Assembly (NCBI GenBank): GCA_963821925.1
Contig: CAWGFO010000001.1
Location: forward strand, 620,001-684,000
Reading direction: 5' to 3'
From: JAOUEA01 sp963821925
GTDB lineage: Bacteria; Actinomycetota; UBA4738; HRBIN12
Length of the DNA stretch: 64,000 nucleotides
Made by a program: the position numbers and the translations under genes
The notes under the pieces: model-generated
Database searches by the model: none
What the model was told of the DNA's origin: nothing
Seen by the model: only the letters and a program-made list of their open reading frames with translations
Part shown: positions 44,782 through 52,443 of the stretch, in pieces
Position numbering within the stretch: the stretch's first letter is position 1
Layout of the letters: each line of letters opens with the position of its first letter

Positions 44782-46812
44782 GTGTCGACGATCGCCGACG
44801 AGGTCGCCGCCCTTCGCGGGACCAAGCCGGCGACCCTGAAGGATCTCCTGACCCACCCGGCGTTCTCGCGGCTGCTGGCCGCGATGTCGATCTCGTCGCT
44901 GGGCGACTGGATCGGGTTCGTGGCGGTCACCTCGCTCGTGACGCGCGTCTCGGGGTCGACGGCGGCCGCCGGCCTCGCGATCGGCGCCGTGATGACCGCC
45001 AGGATGTTGCCTGCGATCCTGTTCGGCCCGATCGCGGGCGCGCTCGTCGACCGCGTGAACCGCAAGCAGATCATGATCTTGGCCGACATCGGGCGCGGCG
45101 TGATGTACGCCTCGATGGCCTTCGTGCACGAGCTGTGGGCGATCTTCCTGCTGTCCTTCGCGATCGAGTGTCTCTCCCTCCTGTGGACACCGGCCCGCGA
45201 CGCCTCGCTGCCGAACCTCGTGCCGCGCCGGCAGCTCGCGAACGCGAACTCGATCGGGCTCGTCAGCACGTACGCGACCCTGCCGCTGGGGGCGGCGATC
45301 TTCGCGCTGCTCGCGGGGTTCTCCAGCGGGCTCGCCGCGCGCGTGCCCTACCTCGGGGAGTGGCCCACGACGCTGCCGCTGCTCCTCGATGCCGGGACGT
45401 TCGCCTTCTCGGCCGTGATGGTGAGCGGCATCGCGATCCCGGACCCGGTCGGGCGGACGCGCGGCAAGTTCGATCTCTCGCGCATGTGGCGAGACATCGT
45501 CGACGGGCTGCAGTTCCTGCGTGAGGACTCGATCGCGTCGGCGATGACCGCGGGGATCGTGATCGCCTTCGCCTCGGTGGGGGCGGTCCTCGCGGTGGGT
45601 CCGATCTTCGTGCAGAGCACGATCGGCGCCGACCCGTCGGGCTGGGGCATCGTGGTCGTCGCCTTCGGTATCGGGATGGCGATCGGGATGGCCGGCACGA
45701 ACGAGGTGGCGAAGTTCTTCGAGCGCGACGTGACGTTCGTCTGGTCGCTCGTGGCCGCGGCGGGTGCGTTGTTCGTGTTGGCCGCGATGCCGACGCTGTC
45801 GCTCGTGGCGGTGGTCGCGGTGTGGCTCGGCGCGTTCTGTGGCCTGGCCTGGGTCAGCGGCTACACGCTGCTCCAGGAGAACGTCGAGGACGAGTACCGG
45901 GGCCGCACCTTCGCGTCGCTCACGGTGCTCTCGCGCCTGGGGCTCTTCCTGTCGCTGACGGTGTTCCCTATCCTGTCGAGCGTCTATGGCGAGCATCACG
46001 AGGTCTTCGTCGGTGGTCAGCGCTTCGACTTCGCGGGCACGCGTTTGGCGCTGTGGAGCGCCGGCGTGCTCGCGCTCGCGGCGGGCCTCAACACGCGCCG
46101 CCTCCTCCACCGCCATCGGCTCTCGCGTCCCCAACCCCTCGCGCTCGTGCCGAAGCTGAAGCGGCCGCCCGCGACGGGCGTCTTCATCGCGTTCGAGGGT
46201 GTCGAGGGAGCGGGCAAGGGCACCCAGATCCGCAAGCTCGAGGAGCATCTTCGCTCGGAGGGCCGCGATGTCCTCGTCACGCGCGAGCCCGGGGGGACCG
46301 AGCTCGGCGAGCAGATCCGTGATGTGTTGCTCGACCCCAAGACCGGGAAGCTCGACGCCCGGAGCGAGGCGCTGCTGTTCGCGGCCGCGCGGGCCCAGAC
46401 GGTCTCGTCGGTGATCCGCCCCGCGCTCGCCGACGGGAAGATCGTGATCTGCGATCGGTACGTCGACTCCTCGCTCGCGTACCAGGGGTGGGCGCGCGGG
46501 CTCGGCGAGGCCGACGTGCTCACCCTGAACGTCTGGGCCACGCAGGGTCTGTTCCCCGATCTCGTCGTCCTGCTGCACGTCGAGCCCGAGCGGGGATTGC
46601 TGCGCTCGACCGAGGCGCCCGACCGGATGGAGCTCGAGGGCGAGGATTTCCACGCCAAGGTCGCCGACGCCTACCTGAAGATCGCCGAGGAGCATCCGGA
46701 GCGCTTCGTCGTGGTCGACGGCGACCAGACCCCCGACGAGGTGTTCGCGGCCGTGCGCGACGCGGTCGATGGGCGGATCCGCGACCGCGACGAGGAGATG
46801 GGCTCGAGCTGA
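44782..46812 (+). CDS. tmk: MFS-like membrane protein fused to thymidylate kinase
   Basis: 676 residues. Residues 1-440 form a 12-helix MFS-type domain (FSRLLAAMSISSLGDWIGFV and ILFGPIAGALVDRVNRKQIM). Residues 455-676 are dTMP kinase, with the P-loop EGVEGAGKGTQIRKLEEHL, REPGGTELGEQIRDVLLDP, the DRY region ICDRYVDSSLAYQGWARG and DRMELEGEDFH. dTMP kinase makes dTDP for DNA synthesis. Such fusions occur in other Actinomycetota. One oddity is that the P-loop residue after Lys is Gly (GKGT) where dTMP kinases usually have Ser or Thr; adenylate kinases use GKGT. What the membrane part moves, if anything, is unknown. Confidence 0.93.
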   Translation: MSTIADEVAALRGTKPATLKDLLTHPAFSRLLAAMSISSLGDWIGFVAVTSLVTRVSGSTAAAGLAIGAVMTARMLPAILFGPIAGALVDRVNRKQIMILADIGRGVMYASMAFVHELWAIFLLSFAIECLSLLWTPARDASLPNLVPRRQLANANSIGLVSTYATLPLGAAIFALLAGFSSGLAARVPYLGEWPTTLPLLLDAGTFAFSAVMVSGIAIPDPVGRTRGKFDLSRMWRDIVDGLQFLREDSIASAMTAGIVIAFASVGAVLAVGPIFVQSTIGADPSGWGIVVVAFGIGMAIGMAGTNEVAKFFERDVTFVWSLVAAAGALFVLAAMPTLSLVAVVAVWLGAFCGLAWVSGYTLLQENVEDEYRGRTFASLTVLSRLGLFLSLTVFPILSSVYGEHHEVFVGGQRFDFAGTRLALWSAGVLALAAGLNTRRLLHRHRLSRPQPLALVPKLKRPPATGVFIAFEGVEGAGKGTQIRKLEEHLRSEGRDVLVTREPGGTELGEQIRDVLLDPKTGKLDARSEALLFAAARAQTVSSVIRPALADGKIVICDRYVDSSLAYQGWARGLGEADVLTLNVWATQGLFPDLVVLLHVEPERGLLRSTEAPDRMELEGEDFHAKVADAYLKIAEEHPERFVVVDGDQTPDEVFAAVRDAVDGRIRDRDEEMGSS

Positions 46813-46859
46813 CGTCTCGGAGTGGCGCCCGCCGACGGGGGTGTGTCCCGGGCCCGCGG

Positions 46860-46865
46860 TAGCAT
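46860..46865 (+). promoter_or_regulatory. -10 element (TAGCAT) of holB
   Basis: TAGCAT ends exactly 7 nt before ATG 46873 with no ribosome binding site, supporting a leaderless holB transcript and this start codon. Confidence 0.6.
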
Positions 46866-46872
46866 CCGCCCC

Positions 46873-47985
46873 ATGCGCACCCCGGTCCTCGCCCGCGTCC
46901 CCGGCCAGGACGCCGCGATGGCGTTCCTCGACGGCGCCGCCGAGCGGCCGCATCACGCCTACGTGCTCGCCGGGCCCGAGGGCAGCGGCAAGTCGCTCGC
47001 GGCGCGCGCGTTCGCGGCCGCGATGTTGTGCAAACTCGGCGGCTGCGGGGCGTGCCGCGACTGCCGGCTCGCGCTCGAGGATCACCACCCGAACGAGTTC
47101 CACGTCGAGCCCGAGGGCCGCGACATCCACGTCGACACGATCCGGGAAGAGGTCTGGACGCCCGCCTCGCGCACCGCCCCGGAGCCGGGACGCAAGGTCT
47201 TCGTGATCCGTGAAGCCGACCGGCTCTCGCCGGCGGCCGCCGACACCCTGCTGAAGGTGCTCGAGGAACCGCCCGCCGACGCCGTCTTCCTGTTGATGTC
47301 CGCGCGTGCGCATGAGCTGCCCGAGACGATCCTGTCGCGGTGTCACGTCGTGACCTTCACGGCCTTGTCCGAGACCTTCGTCGTCGAGGTACTGACGCGG
47401 GAGGGCGTGCCCGACGTGCGGGCGAGGCTCGCCGCCCGTCTCGCCGGTGGGAACCTCGGGCGCGCACGCCGCCTCGCGGTGGCCGAGGACGGCCTGGCGT
47501 TCCGCGACGCCGCCCGCGAGGCCGTGATCCACGCCGCCGAGGGCCCGCCCGGCGCGCTCGACGCCGCCGGGGTCGTGCTGGATGCCGCGGCCGTGTACAA
47601 GAAGAACCTGAAGGCCGAGCTCGACGAGGAACTCGCGCCGTTCCTCGACGAACGCGGCCGTCCCGAGGACGCCTATCGCGGGGCGATCAAGCGGATCCAG
47701 ACGCGGTTCCAGCGGCGCGAACGGCGTGCCGAGCGCGACTACGTCGACTGGGTGCTTCTGGCGGTGTCGTCGCTCCTGCGCGACCGGATCGCCTCCGCGG
47801 TGGGCGCCGACGACACGCGGATGAACCCGGATCTGCCACCCGATGAGCGGCTCTCGGTGGCCCGTGCCGCGCGAGGGCTCGCGGGCATCGAGGAGGCGAG
47901 AGCCGAGCTCGCCGAGGACCTGAACCTGAACACCCGGCTCGTGCTCGAACGGGCGTTCCTGCGGCTGGCCGAGATCGCCGCCTGA
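46873..47985 (+). CDS. holB: DNA polymerase III delta' subunit (clamp loader)
   Basis: 370 residues. The AAA+ domain shows the Walker A GPEGSGKSLAARAF, a zinc module of four cysteines (CKLGGCGACRDC), a degenerate Walker B with VFVIREADRLS and the sensor/SRC region LPETILSRCHVVTF. The C-terminal helical collar domain follows from about residue 210. The intact P-loop is notable, since delta' of Escherichia coli does not bind ATP. It loads the sliding clamp as part of the replisome. Its position after tmk is common in bacteria. ATG 46873 was chosen on the TAGCAT spacing. Confidence 0.92.
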   Translation: MRTPVLARVPGQDAAMAFLDGAAERPHHAYVLAGPEGSGKSLAARAFAAAMLCKLGGCGACRDCRLALEDHHPNEFHVEPEGRDIHVDTIREEVWTPASRTAPEPGRKVFVIREADRLSPAAADTLLKVLEEPPADAVFLLMSARAHELPETILSRCHVVTFTALSETFVVEVLTREGVPDVRARLAARLAGGNLGRARRLAVAEDGLAFRDAAREAVIHAAEGPPGALDAAGVVLDAAAVYKKNLKAELDEELAPFLDERGRPEDAYRGAIKRIQTRFQRRERRAERDYVDWVLLAVSSLLRDRIASAVGADDTRMNPDLPPDERLSVARAARGLAGIEEARAELAEDLNLNTRLVLERAFLRLAEIAA

Positions 47986-48035
47986 CGCTCCCCGGTCCAG
48001 GCGGCCCGCCCGCCCCGTCCCGGCCGCGACGCGAA

Positions 48036-48067
48036 GGGACCGGCCCCCGCATGTGTGGGCCGATCCC
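48036..48067. terminator. Hairpin terminator downstream of holB
   Basis: GGGACCGGCCC at 48036-48046 and GGGCCGATCCC at 48057-48067 form an 11-bp stem with one mismatch and a 10-nt loop. It sits between the convergent holB and small-protein genes. Confidence 0.55.
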
Positions 48068-48107
48068 CGCGTGCCTCTACGACGTCGACGGTGCTCATCC
48101 TCGCTGC

Positions 48108-48428
48108 CTACCGCTGCTGCGGGATGTACTGAGCGCTCCCGTTCAGGACGTAGCCGCCGGGCGCGACGGCCGAACCGCTCCCGATCTGGCGTTGCACCTG
48201 CGAGCTTCCGCCGGTGGACGCATCGGCTGCCGGCGCCTCCGGGACGACGACCGTGACCGAGGGCGCCACCTGCCGTGACGGGGTCGCCGTCTCGGTACGG
48301 AGAGCGGTGACGATCCCGGCGGCCACCATCGACACCACGACCACCGCCGCGACGACGATCCACATCGTGACCGAACTGCCTGTGCCACGTCCCGTTCCCA
48401 CCTGACTCGCCTGTGCGTTGATACCCAT
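48108..48428 (-). CDS. Small single-pass membrane protein of unknown function
   Basis: 106 residues. A short cytoplasmic N-terminus (MGINAQASQVGTGRGTGSS) is followed by one helix (VTMWIVVAAVVVVSMVAAGI) and an extracytoplasmic Ser/Thr/Ala/Val-rich tail ending GGYVLNGSAQYIPQQR. I do not recognise the family. ATG 48428 was chosen because a purine-rich AAGGAAGGGAGAGGGAG precedes it; an upstream ATG at 48464 has none. It lies downstream of the CRP-type gene in the same direction (83-bp gap), so it may be co-regulated. Confidence 0.6.
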   Translation of the reverse strand: MGINAQASQVGTGRGTGSSVTMWIVVAAVVVVSMVAAGIVTALRTETATPSRQVAPSVTVVVPEAPAADASTGGSSQVQRQIGSGSAVAPGGYVLNGSAQYIPQQR

Positions 48429-48511
48429 CTCCCTCTCCCTTCCTTCGTCCGATGGGCCGAGCATCGGCCGTGGAGGGGCGCAGGGCTGTCGGGTAGCCGA
48501 CGTTTGCCGTG

Positions 48512-49213
48512 TCAGATCTCCGACACGTCCAGGCCGGCCCGGCGTCGCAACGCGTCGAGGTCACGGACCACCACGCTGCGTCCGTCGAGCGAGATGAAGC
48601 CCCGGTGCGCGAGCGCGTGGAGGCTCTGGTTGACCGACTGACGCGAACCGCCGACCATCGCGCCCAGTTCGGTCTGCGTGAGCCCGAGATCCAGACGCAC
48701 GGCGTCGTCCCGGTCGGCGTGTCGCCGAGCGGCCGAGAGCGCGAGCACCTTCGCCACGCGTCCCTCGAGATCGAGGAAGACGAAGTCGGCGGTCTGGGTG
48801 CTCAGTCGGCGAAGCATGACACCGGCCGCTCCCAGCAGCGCGCGGGCCACCCGCGCGTCGTGCCGAACGAGCGTCTCCACCGTGCTCAGGGGGAACACCG
48901 CGAGCCGGGTGGCCTCGATGGCCTCCGCCGAGGCCGAACGGGGACCGCCGTCGAACAGCGCGACGTCGCCGAGCGACTCGGGGGAGCGCAGCGTCGCGAA
49001 CACCATCTGCTCCCCGGAGCTGGAGTGCACGAACACCTTCACGGTCCCGTCCGCGATCACGTAGAACGCGTCGCTGGTCTCTCCCTCGAGGAAGATCGTC
49101 TCTCCGCGCCGGAAGGAGCGCTCGTGTCCCTCCGAGGCGATCGCCTGGATGACGTCCGGTTCGAGCCCGCGGAGCAGCGAGGTCTGCGACAGGAGCTGGA
49201 CCAGGTCCGACAT
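48512..49213 (-). CDS. CRP/FNR-family transcription regulator, probably cAMP-binding
   Basis: 233 residues. The cyclic-nucleotide domain covers about 12-125. Its phosphate-binding cassette reads SLGDVALFDGGPRSASAEAI, keeping the Arg-Ser pair that contacts the cAMP phosphate in CRP. The dimer helix region follows, then a winged helix at about 165-215 with LTQTELGAMVGGSRQSVNQS as the recognition helix-turn-helix. No FNR-type cysteines are seen. With two adenylate cyclases in the window (3229 and 60641), a cAMP receptor role fits well. The start is ATG 49213; the -10 box may be TAGGGT on the minus strand near 49276. Confidence 0.88.
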   Translation of the reverse strand: MSDLVQLLSQTSLLRGLEPDVIQAIASEGHERSFRRGETIFLEGETSDAFYVIADGTVKVFVHSSSGEQMVFATLRSPESLGDVALFDGGPRSASAEAIEATRLAVFPLSTVETLVRHDARVARALLGAAGVMLRRLSTQTADFVFLDLEGRVAKVLALSAARRHADRDDAVRLDLGLTQTELGAMVGGSRQSVNQSLHALAHRGFISLDGRSVVVRDLDALRRRAGLDVSEI

Positions 49214-49415
49214 CAGCGGTGAACCATCGCGTCGTCTCCACCGTCGGCGGGCCGTCCGGGCGCCGACCGCGCGACCCTACGCGTGCGTATCGCCACCGGT
49301 CAATGCACCGATGACGCCGGCCGGGAGGAGGTCCGTCCCGCCCGGATTGTGGTGCTGGCATCACTGTCGTACCGGGGTGCTCGATGCCACCATGAACGTG
49401 GAGGAAGATGCACCG

Positions 49416-49787
49416 ATGCCCATCCGCGTTCTCATCGTCGACGACCAGGAGCCGTTCCGGATGGCCGCCCGCATGGTGGTGGAGGTCACCGACGGCTTCG
49501 AGGTCGTGGGGGAGGCCGAGACCGGGGAGGATTCCGTTTCGATGGCGGCCGACCTGAAACCCGATCTCGTGCTGATGGACGTGAACCTTCCCGGCATCAA
49601 CGGGCTCGACGCGACCCGGCAGATCCTGTCCGGTGCCGGTGACGCGGTGGTGGTCCTGCTGCTCTCCACCTACGAAGAGGAGGAGTACGCGCCGCGCGCG
49701 GCCGAGTGCGGCGCCGCCGCGTACATCCCCAAGGCCGTCTTCGGGCCGGACCGGCTCGAGACCGCCTGGGAGGCGGCGAGGGCCTGA
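49416..49787 (+). CDS. Stand-alone response-regulator receiver domain
   Basis: 123 residues containing only a receiver domain: RVLIVDDQEPFRMAARMVVE with the acidic pair, the phosphorylated Asp in LVLMDVNLPGINGLDATRQI, the Ser/Thr switch in VVLLLSTYEEEEYAP and the Lys in AAYIPKAVFGPD. No DNA-binding or enzymatic output domain follows before the stop. It could be a phosphate sink or shuttle for the orphan kinases encoded 1 kb away. ATG 49416 is supported by GGAGGAAG at 49400-49407; ATG 49392 is an in-frame alternative. Confidence 0.85.
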   Translation: MPIRVLIVDDQEPFRMAARMVVEVTDGFEVVGEAETGEDSVSMAADLKPDLVLMDVNLPGINGLDATRQILSGAGDAVVVLLLSTYEEEEYAPRAAECGAAAYIPKAVFGPDRLETAWEAARA

Positions 49788-49820
49788 CCGTCCGCCGTTT
49801 TGCCCTGCACGGACCGGCGG

Positions 49821-50273
49821 CTACTTCCGGACGAGGATCACGGTCCCCTCGTCGTAGAAGCGGGGGGCATCGGTGAGCCACGTGCGCAACGTGCCGACGA
49901 GCTTCCGCGCGGTCCACACACCCTCGATCTGCAGCTGCCGGCTGACGTGGATCATGATCCGGCGGGCACGCCCCGGCTCGGCCATGTTCGTGCCGACGTA
50001 GTACCCACCCCCCGGCACCCATCGCAGGAACATCCGGTAGTCCTGCGCGACCGCAACCATGCGGATCCCGCGCTCCACGGGGGTGAACACCCAGCCGAGG
50101 CGGTAGGCAGCGGTGCGCTTGCTGCATTCCGAGTAGGTGCATTCGGTCCGGCGGTAGTGGCCGCCGTAATCGCCGTCTACGACGGCCTTGCGCACCCAGG
50201 GCGCGGCCGACGCACTCAGACTCGTGCTCAGGAGCAGCGTCGACACGAGCACACCCGTCAACAGCCTTCTCAT
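49821..50273 (-). CDS. Small secreted protein of unknown function
   Basis: 150 residues with a clear Sec signal peptide (MRRLLTGVLVSTLLLSTSLS, cleavage near ASAAP). The mature part has two cysteines (TECTYSECSK), possibly a disulfide, and a beta-rich look: RIMIHVSRQLQIEGVWTARK and RFYDEGTVILVRK. I do not recognise it. The stop faces the receiver gene (convergent), and it is upstream of and in the same orientation as that gene's opposite neighbour only by chance. No lipobox is present, so it is probably released or wall-associated. Confidence 0.65.
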   Translation of the reverse strand: MRRLLTGVLVSTLLLSTSLSASAAPWVRKAVVDGDYGGHYRRTECTYSECSKRTAAYRLGWVFTPVERGIRMVAVAQDYRMFLRWVPGGGYYVGTNMAEPGRARRIMIHVSRQLQIEGVWTARKLVGTLRTWLTDAPRFYDEGTVILVRK

Positions 50274-50361
50274 CGGGTCGTCCTCTCCGGTCGGGGGGTT
50301 CCTACGTCGGACGTTATCCGGGCGGGCGGCCGAGCCGCAACGCCCCGATGGCGCCCGGCTC

Positions 50362-52443
50362 TCAGACGGTGGTGATCGGGACCCTGCCCGTCACCGTCGT
50401 GCCCCGCCCCGCCCCGCTCTCGATCGCGAGGCTGCCACCGACGGCCTCGACGCGGTCACGCATCCCTTGGAGTCCGCTGCCCACCGCGACCGTCGCGAGC
50501 TCGAAGCCGCGCCCGTCGTCCGCGACGGTGAACGTGAGGGTGCCGTCGCGCGGCGCGAGCGACACCGTCGCCTCGCTCGCATCCGCGTACTTCGCGACGT
50601 TCTGGAGCGCCTCGAGCGCGCAGAAGTAGACCGTCGCCTCGACCTCGGCCGGGTAGCGGCCCGCGCCGTCCGCGTCGATCCGCACCGGCATGGGAGCCTT
50701 ACGCGCCTGCGCTTCGAGGGCGGCGGTGAGGCCCCGGTCCGCCAGCAGCGGAGGGTAGACGCCCCGCGCGAGGTCTCGCAGGTTCTCGAGGGCGTCGTTC
50801 GCGTCCGTCTGGAGGTCGCCGAGCATCGCCTTGGCGCGGGCGGGGTCGCGGTCGGCAAGTTGCTCGGCCAGGCGCAGCTTCACCGCGAGCGCGACGAGCT
50901 GTTGCTGCGCTCCGTCGTGGATGTTGCGCTCGAGCCGCTTCGCGCGTTCGTCCTGCGTGGCCACGATCCGGCGCCGGGATTCCTTGAGGTCATCGATCAG
51001 CCGGACGTTCCGCAGCACGAGCCCCGCCTGCGAGGCCACGTCGCGCACGAGTTGGTCCTTCGCGGGGTTCATCGGATCGCGCGCGTCCATCCGAAGCGTG
51101 ATCGCCCCGAGTTCCTCGCCCTGATGGAGGACGGGGAACACCGACACCTCGTCGGCCGATCGCGTATCGGCGGTGGTGTCCGCCCGATCGGGCCAGACGG
51201 TGGAGGGCACGAGCTCCCCACCGCGCTTGAGCAGCACCATCACCTCCGTGGCGCCCGTGCTCGCTCCGAGCAGCTGCGCCATCCGCGGGAGCACGTCGTC
51301 GGTCGAGTACGTCTCGCCCAGCCGTTCGGAGAAGTCCGAGAGGACCTCGTACGGGGTGGCCCGGCCGCCGTACACGATGCGATCGGCGAGCTTGCGAGCG
51401 CGTCGTCTGATCGGCGCGAACGAGAGGGCGACCGCGATCGTCACGAGGAACTGCCAGGAGCTGAATCCGCTCCCGCTGCCGACCCCCACTACGAGGAGCG
51501 GCACGAGGAAGAGCAGGGTCCCGTAGAGCGCGGTGAGCATCGTCGCGACGACCGCGAACACGAGCGTCTTCTTCACGACGAGACCGAGGTCGTAGAGGCG
51601 GTACTTCAGGACGCCGACGCCGGTCGCGACCGGTACGCCGACGCCCGCCGCCACCAGCAAGGCGATGAACGCTGCGTTGCTCAGGGCTGAGTCCTCGCCA
51701 CCCGCCATGAGCGTGGTAGCCACGGAAGCGATCAGCGCGAGACCCGTGGCGCCGGCGGCGGCCGCAACCCATCGGATCTGCTGGCGCTCGTCGCCTTGGG
51801 AGCGCCGCCACCGCAGCACGAGGGAGGCGACAGCGGCGAGCCCACCGAACAGCATCGCGAGCCCCGCGGTCCACCCCAAGGCCGTGCCGGCCGCCCCGTC
51901 GAGGAACTGCAGCGTCATCGGCTTCCGCACGTCCACGGTCACATCCCCACTGCCGAACATCGTCACCGCTGGGGTGAGCGCGCTCCCGAGGATCGAGAGC
52001 ATGATCGCCCCGATCAGCAAGATCACGATCGGCCGCCACCGAGGGGTCGGCGGATGCCCGTCGGGGAACAGGATGAAGATCAACGGGATGAATGCGGCGA
52101 GCACCGAGGCCCACGTCGAGAGCCACACGAAGAAGGTGACCGCGAACAGAGAGCCCGGATGCGTGACCAGTGCGTACGTGACCCATTCGTCGGCGAGCCC
52201 GCCGACCAGGAAGCCGAGCCCCACCGTGATGAAGAGCCAGCCGATCGGATTGCGCGGCTGTCGCGCGACGATCAGCGCGCCCACCGTGACGTACCCGAGG
52301 ATGAAGAACACGGCGACCCCGACGAACCACGCGTCTTCCCCGAGGCTCCGATTGCGCCACACCAACGTGAGCGTGATGACGGTGATCGCGATCGCGAAGA
52401 GCCACAGCCCCCGGCCAGCGATACGCGCGCGTGACACGCTCAC
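50362..52443 (-). CDS. Large membrane sensor histidine kinase A (HisKA_3, GAF)
   Basis: 693 residues. About eight helices (residues 10-345) contain the family signatures LIFILFPDGHPPTPRWRP and GVLKYRLYDLGLVVKKTLVF. A GAF-like domain follows (about 370-480), then the HisKA_3 dimerisation helix RNIHDGAQQQLVALAVKLRL with the phospho-accepting His509. The LytS/NarX-like ATPase domain has NVAKYADASEATV, DDGRGFELATVAVGSG and GMRDRVEAVGG. The start overlaps the stop of kinase B (ATGA). It is the last gene of the kinase operon, and no response regulator follows in this direction. Confidence 0.9.
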   Translation of the reverse strand: MSVSRARIAGRGLWLFAIAITVITLTLVWRNRSLGEDAWFVGVAVFFILGYVTVGALIVARQPRNPIGWLFITVGLGFLVGGLADEWVTYALVTHPGSLFAVTFFVWLSTWASVLAAFIPLIFILFPDGHPPTPRWRPIVILLIGAIMLSILGSALTPAVTMFGSGDVTVDVRKPMTLQFLDGAAGTALGWTAGLAMLFGGLAAVASLVLRWRRSQGDERQQIRWVAAAAGATGLALIASVATTLMAGGEDSALSNAAFIALLVAAGVGVPVATGVGVLKYRLYDLGLVVKKTLVFAVVATMLTALYGTLLFLVPLLVVGVGSGSGFSSWQFLVTIAVALSFAPIRRRARKLADRIVYGGRATPYEVLSDFSERLGETYSTDDVLPRMAQLLGASTGATEVMVLLKRGGELVPSTVWPDRADTTADTRSADEVSVFPVLHQGEELGAITLRMDARDPMNPAKDQLVRDVASQAGLVLRNVRLIDDLKESRRRIVATQDERAKRLERNIHDGAQQQLVALAVKLRLAEQLADRDPARAKAMLGDLQTDANDALENLRDLARGVYPPLLADRGLTAALEAQARKAPMPVRIDADGAGRYPAEVEATVYFCALEALQNVAKYADASEATVSLAPRDGTLTFTVADDGRGFELATVAVGSGLQGMRDRVEAVGGSLAIESGAGRGTTVTGRVPITTV

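Noticed and set aside
43060..48564. Very long minus-strand open frame of about 1834 codons opposite topA, MFS-tmk and holB
   Set aside because: It is a high-GC shadow: the + strand frames carry recognisable catalytic motifs, while this frame is Arg/His/Asp/Glu-rich and without any family signature.
49788..49850. CCGTCCG...CGGACCGG hairpin between the receiver and secreted-protein genes
   Set aside because: The stem is imperfect with a large loop, so I do not call it a terminator.
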